A stretch of DNA of 16,049 nt from positions 1 to 16,049 of the forward strand of contig JAIRXD010000081.1 of assembly GCA_031268545.1 (NCBI GenBank). The letters run 5' to 3'. This DNA comes from Puniceicoccales bacterium (GTDB lineage: Bacteria; Verrucomicrobiota; Verrucomicrobiia; Opitutales; LL51). The position numbers and the translations under genes were made by a program. The notes beneath the pieces are model-generated. The model was not told the origin of the DNA. It did no database searches and saw nothing but the letters and a program-made list of their open reading frames with translations. This document shows, piece by piece, positions 1 to 9,343 of this stretch. Within the stretch, counting starts at the first letter, position 1; each line of letters starts with the position of its first letter.

Positions 1-442
1 TCTGCGCCAATTCCCCATTCAAATTATCCAGGCATAAATTCACTTCATCAACCACCCTGTCTTGTTCAATTTTCAGATCATCCAAAGAATAAAGTAACCT
101 AATACTATCATTCTCAAGCTGTTCAATTTTTTCTTCCAGAGCAGCAATCTGGCTTTGTGCCAAATCATACTTCTTGCTATTTTTTATCGAAGACTGTTTG
201 ATTTTAAGCTCTATCAATTTCTGTCCCAATAATTCTAGATCAAAATTTACCCGACTAAATTCCATTTCTACACCAGAACTCTTTGCTTTTAAATCGGATA
301 GCTTTTTCTTTTCTTTGGCCATGGTCCCTTCGATTTTGGCCCGGTCCCCCGGCAAACTTTCCAACCTTTCTGTAAGAAAAATCAACCTAGTGTCGTAGCC
401 CTGAAGTATCAAAATTAAATTAACTTCTTCTCGGCTAATCAT
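1..442 (-). CDS. C4-type zinc-ribbon coiled-coil protein (DUF164/CdsZ-like), 3' part cut by window edge
   Basis: An open frame runs on the minus strand from the ATG at 442 to the left edge without a stop, giving the first 147 residues. They are almost all charged or leucine-rich helix, consistent with a long antiparallel coiled coil. A 'KNSKKYDLAQSQIAALEEKI' stretch resembles the 'KTNKEYQALLxEIExL' hinge of the DUF164 zinc-ribbon family (CT398/CdsZ-like). In that family a C-terminal four-cysteine zinc ribbon follows; here it would lie beyond the window, so it is not seen. The start overlaps the stop of dgkA by 8 bases, which suggests translational coupling. No Shine-Dalgarno is obvious, as expected for a coupled start. 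Family assignment rests on the coiled-coil pattern and could be wrong for another coiled-coil protein. Confidence 0.7.
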   Translation of the reverse strand, partial: MISREEVNLILILQGYDTRLIFLTERLESLPGDRAKIEGTMAKEKKKLSDLKAKSSGVEMEFSRVNFDLELLGQKLIELKIKQSSIKNSKKYDLAQSQIAALEEKIEQLENDSIRLLYSLDDLKIEQDRVVDEVNLCLDNLNGELAQ

Positions 443-776
443 TTATAACTAGGTATAATACAATTAGAGCATTAATTATGGCCAGCAAAACAGCAGCACT
501 GCCCAGGTCTTTCGCTTTTTTTGCAAAAAAATTGTATTCCGGCGACACAATATTCACTACATTTTCTATCGCAGTATTCAATGTTTCAGCAATTAATATC
601 ATAAAATAGGAAATGATCACCAATAATAAATTTATGCAAACTCCTAACCACCACCACAGCAATGGCAAAACGATGAAACCCACCGCCAGTTCAATTAAAA
701 ACGCCCTCTCTTTGGCCAAAACTCTCAGGCCCTCCAGCGAACACTTTACAGGGAACCATATAAATTTATTAAACAT
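435..776 (-). CDS. dgkA: Diacylglycerol kinase (DgkA family)
   Basis: The 113-residue product matches the small integral-membrane diacylglycerol/undecaprenol kinase family, which phosphorylates lipid alcohols with ATP at the inner membrane. Hydrophobic segments lie at about residues 30-47, 48-63 and 92-110, after an amphipathic N-terminus. The catalytic block is intact: E64, N67 and E71 in AETLNTAIE, then K89-D90 in AKDLGSAAV. The N-terminal family motif (E. coli NEAAFRQE) reads KERAFLIE, so the usual arginine is leucine at residue 27. Length is close to the E. coli enzyme (about 122). It lies 65 bases after rpmA and its stop overlaps the next gene. No Shine-Dalgarno precedes the ATG; a TTGACA box sits 37 bases upstream. 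Substrate (diacylglycerol or undecaprenol) cannot be told from sequence. Confidence 0.9.
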   Translation of the reverse strand: MFNKFIWFPVKCSLEGLRVLAKERAFLIELAVGFIVLPLLWWWLGVCINLLLVIISYFMILIAETLNTAIENVVNIVSPEYNFFAKKAKDLGSAAVLLAIINALIVLYLVIND

Positions 777-806
777 GGGAAAAGCTGCTATCCATCCACC
801 ACAGCT

Positions 807-826
807 TTGTCAATTTATTTTGACAA
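807..826. repeat. Perfect 7-bp inverted repeat between rpmA and dgkA
   Basis: TTGTCAA at 807-813 and TTGACAA at 820-826 are exact reverse complements around a 6-base AT spacer. The element lies between the rpmA stop (842) and the dgkA ATG (776). It could be a weak hairpin, but no T-run follows on the minus strand, so a terminator role is poorly supported. On the minus strand the dgkA-proximal arm provides a TTGACA hexamer (813-808), so it may instead be a promoter -35 or an operator. Confidence 0.45.
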
Positions 827-841
827 TAAAAGTGCCTGCTA

Positions 842-1096
842 TTACTTTGCGGCAGAAGATATTACGTGAACTCTACGATGAGCTCCATCCCATTCAACTT
901 TTCCGTCGGCCAGGGCAAACAGTGTAAAATCACGCCCTAGACCAACATTTTTACCCGGATGAACCTTCGTTCCGCGTTGCCTCAGGATTATATTTCCTGC
1001 CAAAACAACTTCACCGGAATATTTTTTCACACCAAGACGCTTACTATTGCTATCCCTGCCATTCCTGGATGTACCTTGACCTTTCTTATGTGCCAT
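842..1096 (-). CDS. rpmA: 50S ribosomal protein L27
   Basis: The 84-residue product aligns along its whole length with bacterial L27, a late-assembling 50S protein whose N-terminal tail reaches towards the peptidyl-transferase centre. The typical start [16 protein letters not shown] is present, followed by [11 protein letters not shown] and the core [17 protein letters not shown] and [12 protein letters not shown]. The start directly follows Met-Ala-His-Lys-Lys, so this is the non-cleaved form rather than the Firmicutes form with a processed leader. A good Shine-Dalgarno (AAGGAAG) sits a few bases upstream of the ATG at 1096, one of the few clear ones in this window. It follows rplU by 15 bases, the usual rplU-rpmA pair. 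Confidence 0.97.
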   Translation of the reverse strand: MAHKKGQGTSRNGRDSNSKRLGVKKYSGEVVLAGNIILRQRGTKVHPGKNVGLGRDFTLFALADGKVEWDGAHRRVHVISSAAK

Positions 1097-1111
1097 CTAT
1101 CTTCCTTTCAT

Positions 1112-1426
1112 TCAAGCTGTTATAGATTCGACTTTCAGTACAGACAGCTCCTGGCGATGCCCTCTTTTTCTGGCATAACCCTTTCGGCGCTTCTTTTTAA
1201 ATATATGTACCTTTTTACCACGCTTATTCTCCAAAATTTTTGCCTTAACCACAGCTCCAGTTACATAGGGTTCACCAATTTTGACCGCATCACCTTCTCC
1301 AAGCACAAGAACTTTTTTTATATCAACAACATCACCAGCTTGGGAGCCGACATAACAATCCACAAAAATAATATCACCCGTCCTAACGGTTAACTGCTTG
1401 CCCTGGGTTTCAATAATAGCTTTCAT
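1112..1426 (-). CDS. rplU: 50S ribosomal protein L21
   Basis: L21 is a 23S rRNA-binding 50S protein encoded with L27 in most bacteria. The product shows the family pattern: an [11 protein letters not shown] start, GDIIFVD, the loop [18 protein letters not shown], then the basic [17 protein letters not shown] and the C-terminal [15 protein letters not shown] place the start at the ATG at 1426 (104 residues), because that gives the family N-terminus exactly. A longer frame from 1462 would add 12 residues with no family match. Neither start has a clear Shine-Dalgarno. The gene lies 51 bases downstream of the M3 peptidase gene, so it may be read from that transcript or from its own unrecognised promoter. 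Confidence 0.96.
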   Translation of the reverse strand: MKAIIETQGKQLTVRTGDIIFVDCYVGSQAGDVVDIKKVLVLGEGDAVKIGEPYVTGAVVKAKILENKRGKKVHIFKKKRRKGYARKRGHRQELSVLKVESITA

Positions 1427-1477
1427 CGGAAAAATAACAGTTCTGTCACTAAAAAATGCCATCGAACAAATGCAAGA

Positions 1478-3778
1478 TTATTTTTCATTTTTTTCATTGA
1501 TCTCGAATTTTAGACAGCCCCTTCGAACCAAAAATGGGTTAATATCAGGATCCCTATGGACAAAAAATCTAAAACTTTCAAGTGGATCCACACTATCGCC
1601 AACGCTCAGTATCTTACTACGGAACAGGTTTCCCACTTCTCTGTTGATGACGCCCTGGCTTTGGAATACCGTAAATGCATCCGCATCAAGAACTTCTGAC
1701 CACATATAGGAATAATATTCCGACGCATAACCGCCACTAAAAATATGACAAAATCGATAGAGAATGCTATTGGTTTTTTCGCTGTATTTTATCATATATT
1801 TGCTTAAAGTATCGTTAAGAACATCGTCTAACATCTTATAGGGGCGATACTTAGAATAATTGCCATGTAATTCAAGATCCATGACAGCCATCTCAAGCTG
1901 TTTCATCAACGATAGGCTTTCCATAAAGGTGCGAGACTTCAGTAATTTATCAAACAGGTCCGATGGAATTAATTCTCCGGTGATGTGATGTTTTGCGAAA
2001 AGATCCAGGGACCTACGTTCCCAGCAAAAATTTTCCATCAATTGCGATGGCAATTCGACAAAATCCATCGCCACGTGATAGCCATTAAGGGACGGATATC
2101 CCACCTTTCCGAACATCAAATGCATGAGATGGCCAAATTCATGAAAAATAGTCGTAATCTCATGGTGTAGAAGCAATGAGGCCCCCCCATGGCTGGGCTT
2201 AGTAACATTGGCACATATAACACCAATGGGATGAGTCCAGTTTCCATCTCTATCTAACCCACCGGTAATTAAATCACTACACCATGCTCCGGAATGTTTA
2301 TTTTTTCTGGGATATAAATCGGCAAAAAATCCACCGATAAACTTTCCATCGCCTTCAAAAACCTCATAGTATTTCACATCCTTGTCCCAGACCTGCAGGC
2401 AATTATCGGGACATTTATCATCTTCTGATTCAAGAAATACGGTCTTTTTTTCGGCTATCTTTATGCCATATAATTCTTCTACTATTTTGAATAGACCGCT
2501 CATCACATTGCTGATCTCAAAATATGGCCTCAACTGTTCTTCATTAAACTCTCCTAGTTCACTCTGCATTTTTTTGTGAACCAGGTAGGCATTATTCCAT
2601 GGCGTCAATTCATTCTTCAAATTCAATTTTGCATAAAAATCTTCGGCATAGGATTTTAACGAAATCGCATCCAAGCCAAATTGAGATTTTACTTTTTCAT
2701 AAATCTCGGCCAAAAATTTATCCACGGCGGACTTTGTTTTTAACATATTGTGTTTAAGTGTAAAATTTGAATAAGAATCATTGCCCAGCAATCTCGCCTC
2801 TTCGTCTTTTAGTGCTAATATTTCATTGACAATATCCAGGTTCGAAAATTTACCATCCCTACAAAGGTTTTTATAGACAATTAATATTTCTTTTCGAAGG
2901 TCATCGTCATCCAAATACTTGCCACAGGCCACTACATAATTATCTTCCAATGAAATTTTACACATTCCAGTTTTGCCAGACTGCTCGGCATCCTGGGCCA
3001 TCGATTTAACAACTGGCTCTGGCAATCCGGATAAACTGTCTCTGGAGACAAATTTCTCCCAATCATTTCTGGCGGACAGAACATTATCTCCAAATTTATA
3101 ACATAATTGGGAAAGTTTTGATGATATCTCCAATAATCTAGTTTTGGCCTCAGGATTTAAATTGGCACCATGATCAACAAAAAGATCGACGGTATTTTTA
3201 AGGAGCCTCTTTTGGGTCTGGGACAATCTATCCGCCTCTCTGGATTTAGCATAGGTATTAACCCTTTCCCAAAGATCAAAATCCAGCGGTATTGATGTGG
3301 TAAATTCAGATACTTTTGGCAAAATTTCTGACACCACTTTGGTTATTTCATCGCAACTATTTACGGAATCCAAATGGGACAATAAAGAAAGAGCTTTGCC
3401 CAACTCTTCCTCGACATATTCCAGGGCCATCAGGATATTTTCAAAATTGACCTGATCCAATGGGATTTTCCTTAGGACAGCAATTCTATCCCGGGCCAAT
3501 CCAATCGCATAATCTATGTCTGAAACGGCATACTTTACCTTTAGCCTGTTCCATTGAATATTGCGATTTTGGCAACAAAAAGGATGAAATTCTTCTCGGG
3601 AATTATTATTTTCAACAGATTTATCCATAATGTTATTCATTTCAGCAGATTTATTATATTCAGTAGGTAATCTCGTTAATCGAACAAAAAACCATAGAGC
3701 TGTTAAAGCCATAGCAGAACAGCCCAGGACAATAAAAATATAGATTGACCCATGACTATCTCCAAAATTCTTGCGCAT
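1478..3778 (-). CDS. prlC: M3 family zinc oligopeptidase (oligopeptidase A-like) with N-terminal membrane segment
   Basis: This 766-residue frame ends in a complete M3A metallopeptidase catalytic domain. The zinc site is HEFGH at residues 546-550, with third-ligand E575 25 residues later in DFVELPSQLMENF. Near the C-terminus, SGGYASEYYSYMWSEV supplies the substrate-binding tyrosines. ELPSQ-MENFCWE is closer to oligopeptidase A than to dipeptidyl carboxypeptidase. These enzymes cut short peptides, such as released signal peptides, normally in the cytosol. Residues 12-32 form a convincing hydrophobic segment flanked by arginines, followed by a polar linker of about 40 residues before the M3 fold starts near residue 73. 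Soluble relatives of about 680 residues lack this. An internal ATG at 3640 would remove the anchor. The gene is divergent from glgA with only 44 bases between starts. Confidence 0.88.
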   Translation of the reverse strand: MRKNFGDSHGSIYIFIVLGCSAMALTALWFFVRLTRLPTEYNKSAEMNNIMDKSVENNNSREEFHPFCCQNRNIQWNRLKVKYAVSDIDYAIGLARDRIAVLRKIPLDQVNFENILMALEYVEEELGKALSLLSHLDSVNSCDEITKVVSEILPKVSEFTTSIPLDFDLWERVNTYAKSREADRLSQTQKRLLKNTVDLFVDHGANLNPEAKTRLLEISSKLSQLCYKFGDNVLSARNDWEKFVSRDSLSGLPEPVVKSMAQDAEQSGKTGMCKISLEDNYVVACGKYLDDDDLRKEILIVYKNLCRDGKFSNLDIVNEILALKDEEARLLGNDSYSNFTLKHNMLKTKSAVDKFLAEIYEKVKSQFGLDAISLKSYAEDFYAKLNLKNELTPWNNAYLVHKKMQSELGEFNEEQLRPYFEISNVMSGLFKIVEELYGIKIAEKKTVFLESEDDKCPDNCLQVWDKDVKYYEVFEGDGKFIGGFFADLYPRKNKHSGAWCSDLITGGLDRDGNWTHPIGVICANVTKPSHGGASLLLHHEITTIFHEFGHLMHLMFGKVGYPSLNGYHVAMDFVELPSQLMENFCWERRSLDLFAKHHITGELIPSDLFDKLLKSRTFMESLSLMKQLEMAVMDLELHGNYSKYRPYKMLDDVLNDTLSKYMIKYSEKTNSILYRFCHIFSGGYASEYYSYMWSEVLDADAFTVFQSQGVINREVGNLFRSKILSVGDSVDPLESFRFFVHRDPDINPFLVRRGCLKFEINEKNEK

Positions 3779-3822
3779 ATTTTGACATCACATATATTTA
3801 TATCCGGCTGTTTTCAACCAGA

Positions 3823-5280
3823 ATGTTAAAAAAATTAAAAATTTTGATGGTCTCCCCAGAATGTGTACCATTTGCAAAAACCGGTGGGTTGGGTGATTGC
3901 GTAGCATCATTATCTCTGCATCTGGCCAAGCTTGGCCATGACGTCAGGATAGCCATGCCGCTCTATACTGAAATTGCATTACCAAAATCCACCATAGCAA
4001 ATCCCGAGCCAATGATAGTAAATTTGGGCTATGGCACCGAATACGCCAAACTATGGGAACATCGAAATGAAAATTTGATCACATATTTTATCGAATTCAA
4101 TAGGTATTTTGGGCGTGATGGCATCTATTCAGGGTGCTACGGAGATCACTGCGATAATCCCGAAAGATTTGCATTTATGTGCCGTTCTGCACTTGATTTA
4201 TGTTATTTTAAGAATTGGCTGCCGGATTTGATACATTGCCATGATTGGACCACCGGCCTGATCCCGGTTTATCTCTGCACCACCGAACGAAATCTCCCTC
4301 TGGGCCGGACAGGGAGTGTTTTTACCATACACAATATTCAGCATCACGGACTAGCTCCCAAAAGCATTTTAAAATTTTCCGGCATTCCAGATCATGTATT
4401 CAGGCCCGATGGAGTCGAAGCCGTCGGAATGGTCAATATGATGAAAGCCGGCATATATTTTTCTAAAAAATTAACCACGGTAAGTCATTGCTATTCAAAA
4501 GAAATACAAACTCCAAATTTTGGTTTTGGCCTGGAAAATGTCCTAAAATTTAAAGCCGGAGATCTGATTGGTATCTGCAATGGCATCGATATTTCCAACT
4601 GGAATCCCGAAACAGATAGACTGATACCAGCAAACTATTCAGCCGGAAATATGACCGGCAAGTTGGCCTGCAAGAGGGAATTACAAAAAACTTTTGGCCT
4701 TGAGCAAAATGACGCAATACCTATATTTTGTGTGGTATCTAGGTTGGCCGAACAAAAGGGCTTGGATCTACTTGCAAACATTCTCCATCGGGTAATCAAC
4801 CATATGGCGGTACAATTTGTTGTTCTTGGCAATGGAGAATTTTGGCTAGAATCCAGATTGAGCGAATTGGCTTCAATTTATAATTCAAAAATTGGAACTT
4901 TCATAGGATTCGATGAAAAATTATCTCACCTTGTCCTGGCTGGATCCGACCTGCTTGTGATTCCGAGTAGATTCGAGCCCTGTGGCTTAACCCAAATGTA
5001 CGCAATGAGATACGGAACATTACCACTGGCCCACAGTACTGGTGGCCTATCGGATACCATAGAAAATTATGACAAATCCACCAATGCTGGCACTGGATTT
5101 TTATTTTCGAACCTAAGCCATGATGCTCTATATAATACTCTGGGCTGGGCCTGCGCCACCTATTATGACGATAAAATTAATTTCAATGCAATGAGATATA
5201 GGGCAATGCAAAAGGATTTTTCCTGGAAATGTTCGGCGGAAAAATACATAGAAGTCTATCATTGGGCTATGGAGATATAA
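3823..5280 (+). CDS. glgA: Glycogen synthase (ADP-glucose type, GT5)
   Basis: The product transfers glucose from ADP-glucose to growing alpha-1,4-glucan chains in the cytosol. From the ATG at 3823 it has 485 residues, close to E. coli GlgA (477). The N-terminal Rossmann domain opens with KILMVSPECVPFAKTGGLGD, holding the ADP-glucose-binding KTGGLGD (19-25), and CHDW at 139-142. The C-terminal domain has NGID (253-256), SRLAEQKG (306-313) with the phosphate-binding Arg and Lys, the catalytic-region SRFEPCGLTQ with E385, and STGGLSDT (405-412). An upstream in-frame start at 3745 would add 26 unrelated residues and run into the divergent peptidase gene, so I reject it. No Shine-Dalgarno is visible. 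No other glycogen genes are nearby. Confidence 0.96.
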   Translation: MLKKLKILMVSPECVPFAKTGGLGDCVASLSLHLAKLGHDVRIAMPLYTEIALPKSTIANPEPMIVNLGYGTEYAKLWEHRNENLITYFIEFNRYFGRDGIYSGCYGDHCDNPERFAFMCRSALDLCYFKNWLPDLIHCHDWTTGLIPVYLCTTERNLPLGRTGSVFTIHNIQHHGLAPKSILKFSGIPDHVFRPDGVEAVGMVNMMKAGIYFSKKLTTVSHCYSKEIQTPNFGFGLENVLKFKAGDLIGICNGIDISNWNPETDRLIPANYSAGNMTGKLACKRELQKTFGLEQNDAIPIFCVVSRLAEQKGLDLLANILHRVINHMAVQFVVLGNGEFWLESRLSELASIYNSKIGTFIGFDEKLSHLVLAGSDLLVIPSRFEPCGLTQMYAMRYGTLPLAHSTGGLSDTIENYDKSTNAGTGFLFSNLSHDALYNTLGWACATYYDDKINFNAMRYRAMQKDFSWKCSAEKYIEVYHWAMEI

Positions 5281-5407
5281 TCAAAAAAATGACCAGAAAT
5301 CATTGGCCATCAATACTTATTGCCAAATTACTTTCATCCATGTTGCCTAAATTCCCTTATTACCCAGATTAATTTTTGTAAATTTTTCTTAAAATAACAT
5401 TTTTATA

Positions 5408-5435
5408 TTGACAGCCAGTTTAGTTGGCGTATTAA
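5408..5435 (+). promoter_or_regulatory. Sigma-70-type promoter for rpsT
   Basis: A perfect -35 hexamer TTGACA (5408-5413) is followed after 16 bases by TATTAA (5430-5435), a 4/6 match to the -10 consensus. Transcription would start near 5442, leaving a leader of about 28 bases before the rpsT ATG at 5470. It lies in the 189-base gap after glgA, which otherwise contains no gene or strong hairpin. Confidence 0.6.
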
Positions 5436-5469
5436 GTAAGACATAACTTAATTTTAATTGTAGAAGAAA

Positions 5470-5727
5470 ATGGCAAACAAAAGGGCATCTCTAAAGAGCA
5501 TAAGGCAGACAGTAACAAGAACTGCTAGGAATAAGTCTTTGCGTAGTAAGATTAAAACCTTGGCGAAACGAGTATCTGCGGTCATGTCTTCTGATTCAAG
5601 CGAGGCTGCAAAAAAAATATCCATTGAATACATTTCTTGTCTTGACAAGGCAGTTAAAATTGGAGTAATACATAGGAACAGTGCGTCGAGGCACAAAAGT
5701 GCCCTGGCCAAGGTTACTATGAGTTAA
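5470..5727 (+). CDS. rpsT: 30S ribosomal protein S20
   Basis: This 85-residue, lysine/arginine-rich helical protein matches S20, a primary 16S rRNA-binding protein of the 30S subunit. Diagnostic features are the MANKRASLKSIRQTVTRTAR start, the NKSLRSKIKTLAKRV helix, and the C-terminal AVKIGVIHRNSASRHKSALAK. Length matches the family (about 86-88). AGAAG just upstream of the ATG is a weak Shine-Dalgarno. It is a single-gene unit: its own TTGACA promoter lies upstream and a GC-rich hairpin terminator lies 28 bases downstream. An antisense frame across the same bases is only a shadow. Confidence 0.97.
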   Translation: MANKRASLKSIRQTVTRTARNKSLRSKIKTLAKRVSAVMSSDSSEAAKKISIEYISCLDKAVKIGVIHRNSASRHKSALAKVTMS

Positions 5728-5754
5728 ATGAATTTCCCATCCATATCCCATCCA

Positions 5755-5796
5755 GCCCCCGGTTTCAATCCCTGTTTTCCGGGGGCATTAATTTTA
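5755..5796 (+). terminator. Rho-independent-type terminator after rpsT
   Basis: GCCCCCGG (5755-5762) and CCGGGGGC (5779-5786) form a perfect 8-bp GC stem around a 16-base loop, followed by the T-rich ATTAATTTT. It lies 28 bases beyond the rpsT stop and is the strongest hairpin seen in the window. The T-tract is interrupted by AA and the loop is long, so efficiency is uncertain. Confidence 0.65.
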
Positions 5797-5864
5797 CCGA
5801 TTATGTTTCACCTGAAGCATTTTTAATAAACAATGAATGGGACCATTTAAATTACCAACGGCTA

Positions 5865-5893
5865 TTGACATTACGGGGATATGGCTTTAAGTA
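5865..5893 (+). promoter_or_regulatory. Candidate promoter for gpsA with very short leader
   Basis: TTGACA (5865-5870) is separated by exactly 17 bases from TAAGTA (5888-5893). The -35 is perfect but the -10 is a poor match to TATAAT. The predicted start of transcription, about 5900, lies only 0-2 bases before the gpsA ATG (5902), so the mRNA would be leaderless or nearly so. Confidence 0.45.
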
Positions 5894-5901
5894 ACTAAAA
5901 T

Positions 5902-7922
<2,021 letters not shown>

Positions 7923-7945
7923 TTACTTCTAATTATAGCCCAGCT

Positions 7946-8770
7946 ATGATTTTTGGATACATCCTTCATAATATCGACCCATTTATTTTCAGGTTCCCAG
8001 AATGGTTTGCCATATCCGGAATTCGGTGGTATGGAATGTTTTATGTTATCAGCTTCCTGGTAACCTTTGCCTACCTTAACTATGCCAGTAACACCGGCAA
8101 ATCTGTGATAAAAAGAGATCAAAATGAACAATTTGTATTATTCTGCGCTGCTGGTGTTATAATCGGTGGCAGACTCGGCTACTGGTTGCTATATGATAGC
8201 TCAGCATTTTTAGCTAATCCATTGGTAATTCTAAAGATATGGAACGGAGGCATGGCAAGCCACGGAGGATTCATAGGAGTTATCCTTAGCCTAATAATTT
8301 TTTCCCGTAAAAATAAATTACATCTACTGTCGGTGGCTGATCTGGTCAGTTCCATAGCGCCCATTGGCCTATTTCTTGGCCGGATAGGAAATTTTATAAA
8401 TGGGGAATTGGTTGGTAAAATATCCAATCTTCCCTGGGCTATGAAATTTACAAACCATGGAACAATTTCCCCTGAAACTTTATTGCCACGCCATCCTTCC
8501 CAATTGTACGAAGCTTTTTTCGAAGGGATATTTCTATTTCTCTATCTTCAATGCCGGATGAAAAAAAAATCAATTCCCGGTGTATTATCCGGAGAATTTT
8601 TGATAGCCTATTCCTGTGCCAGATTTTTTTGCGAATTTTTTAGAGAACCAGATGCACCGCCGATTTTCACCCTATCCCGGGGCCAATTTTTCAGTATTTT
8701 CTCGCTATTATTCGGCATTTTATTAATTATATATGTCATGGTTGTTGATCGTCTTCACCCAAATCGCTGA
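7946..8770 (+). CDS. lgt: Prolipoprotein diacylglyceryl transferase
   Basis: Lgt moves diacylglycerol from phosphatidylglycerol onto the lipobox cysteine of prolipoproteins in the inner membrane. The 274 residues from the ATG at 7946 contain about seven hydrophobic segments. The signatures are LHNIDPFIF near the start, GIRWYGMFY (25-33), ASHGGFIG (104-111) with the catalytic-region histidine, GRIGNFINGE (145-154) with the essential arginine, HPSQLYEA (183-190) and RFFCEFFREPD (226-236). A start at 7880 would add 22 polar residues and crowd the obgE start, so 7946 is preferred; neither has a Shine-Dalgarno. It is divergent from obgE. Its last 11 codons overlap yidD on the opposite strand. Two likely lipoprotein substrates follow downstream. 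Confidence 0.95.
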   Translation: MIFGYILHNIDPFIFRFPEWFAISGIRWYGMFYVISFLVTFAYLNYASNTGKSVIKRDQNEQFVLFCAAGVIIGGRLGYWLLYDSSAFLANPLVILKIWNGGMASHGGFIGVILSLIIFSRKNKLHLLSVADLVSSIAPIGLFLGRIGNFINGELVGKISNLPWAMKFTNHGTISPETLLPRHPSQLYEAFFEGIFLFLYLQCRMKKKSIPGVLSGEFLIAYSCARFFCEFFREPDAPPIFTLSRGQFFSIFSLLFGILLIIYVMVVDRLHPNR

Positions 8771-8996
8771 ATGGATTACATGCAATCAACCGCTTGATAA
8801 TCAAGTATAAAGCCCTAGGCAGCCCATATTTTTTCAGCACAATTATTGCATAATCGGAACAAATTGTATTAAATCTACATCGGCATTGACTGCCAAATAT
8901 ATAGGGGTTCAGAGGAGATAAAAATGCTTTGTAACACCTTATGGCGAAAATAAATATGCTACAAATAATTTTTTTAATAAAACAAAACACCCGCAT
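8736..8996 (-). CDS. yidD: Membrane protein insertion efficiency factor YidD
   Basis: YidD is a small membrane-associated protein that assists YidC-dependent insertion. The 86 residues show the family pattern: a hydrophobic amphipathic N-terminus, AIRCYKAFLSPL (18-29), a cysteine cluster QCRCRFNTICSDYAI, then a helix ending in LIIKRLIACNPFSDLG. The family consensus is R-YQ-FISP, CRF-PTCS-YA and R--RCHPF--GG. An extra cysteine and a slightly longer PYIFGSQ loop precede CRF, and the common PTCS reads TICS. In many bacteria yidD sits beside rnpA and yidC; here it stands alone, convergent with lgt, and its 3' end overlaps lgt by 35 bases. The start ATG (8996) has no clear Shine-Dalgarno. Confidence 0.9.
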   Translation of the reverse strand: MRVFCFIKKIICSIFIFAIRCYKAFLSPLNPYIFGSQCRCRFNTICSDYAIIVLKKYGLPRALYLIIKRLIACNPFSDLGEDDQQP

Positions 8997-9071
8997 TCAT
9001 AATTATGTTTATTTAACTATATACAAGATTGATGTTGATTTCTTTTTAAGATATGTAAGCCTATTTGACTG

Positions 9072-9287
9072 ATGAATAAAAAGATTGGAATTTATACATT
9101 AATTATGTATTGTTTATTGCTTAGTGGTTGTGACAAAACAAGTTCCACATTGGGTGGGGCGACATTGGGTACAGCCGCCGGAGCTGGCCTGGGTTATGCC
9201 ATAGACGGTGGAGCTGGTGGAGCTGTTCTTGGCGGTGTGCTCGGAGGCCTAGGCGGTGCTGCCATCGGCCATCATGCCGGGAAATAG
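9072..9287 (+). CDS. Short glycine-zipper lipoprotein (tandem paralogue 1)
   Basis: This 71-residue protein has a lipoprotein signal peptide: MNKK, a hydrophobic core, and the lipobox LLSGC with C20 as the lipidated residue. The rest is one glycine/alanine-rich hydrophobic block (about 27-70) with repeated GxxxG/AxxxG spacing, like glycine-zipper or Rick_17kDa-type outer-membrane lipoproteins. The block ends in GHHAGK. Residue 21, directly after the cysteine, is aspartate. The next gene encodes nearly the same block (about three differences over 43 residues) but continues with a charged tail, so this copy looks like a shortened duplicate. It could be functional, since its frame is clean. No function is assigned. 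It lies downstream of lgt, in the same direction. Confidence 0.85.
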   Translation: MNKKIGIYTLIMYCLLLSGCDKTSSTLGGATLGTAAGAGLGYAIDGGAGGAVLGGVLGGLGGAAIGHHAGK

Positions 9288-9343
9288 TTTAGAGGATTGA
9301 TTTTTGTAAAAAATATCACAAAATTATATGATTTATTTGAGCG

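Noticed and set aside
959..1393. A 144-codon plus-strand frame across rplU and rpmA
   Set aside because: It is antisense to two clear ribosomal protein genes, and its translation has no recognisable domain.
1449..1476. Hairpin plus T-run after the M3 peptidase gene (minus strand)
   Set aside because: The stem is about five pairs with a bulge; too weak to call, although a T-run does follow.
3710..3760. A possible lipobox (VLGC) in the M3 peptidase N-terminus
   Set aside because: The cysteine lies in the middle of a continuing hydrophobic segment rather than at its end, so a membrane anchor fits better than lipidation.
3782..3787. TTGACA upstream of glgA as a -35 box
   Set aside because: No plausible -10 hexamer is found 16-18 bases downstream, where the bases are GC-rich (CGGCTG).
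5284..5335. Short hairpins after glgA as a terminator
   Set aside because: Only 5-bp arms with long loops and no T-run; not distinguishable from chance in AT-rich sequence.
5281..5901. tRNA or small RNA genes in the gaps flanking rpsT
   Set aside because: No cloverleaf pattern or T-loop consensus seen; apart from the promoters and the terminator nothing stands out.
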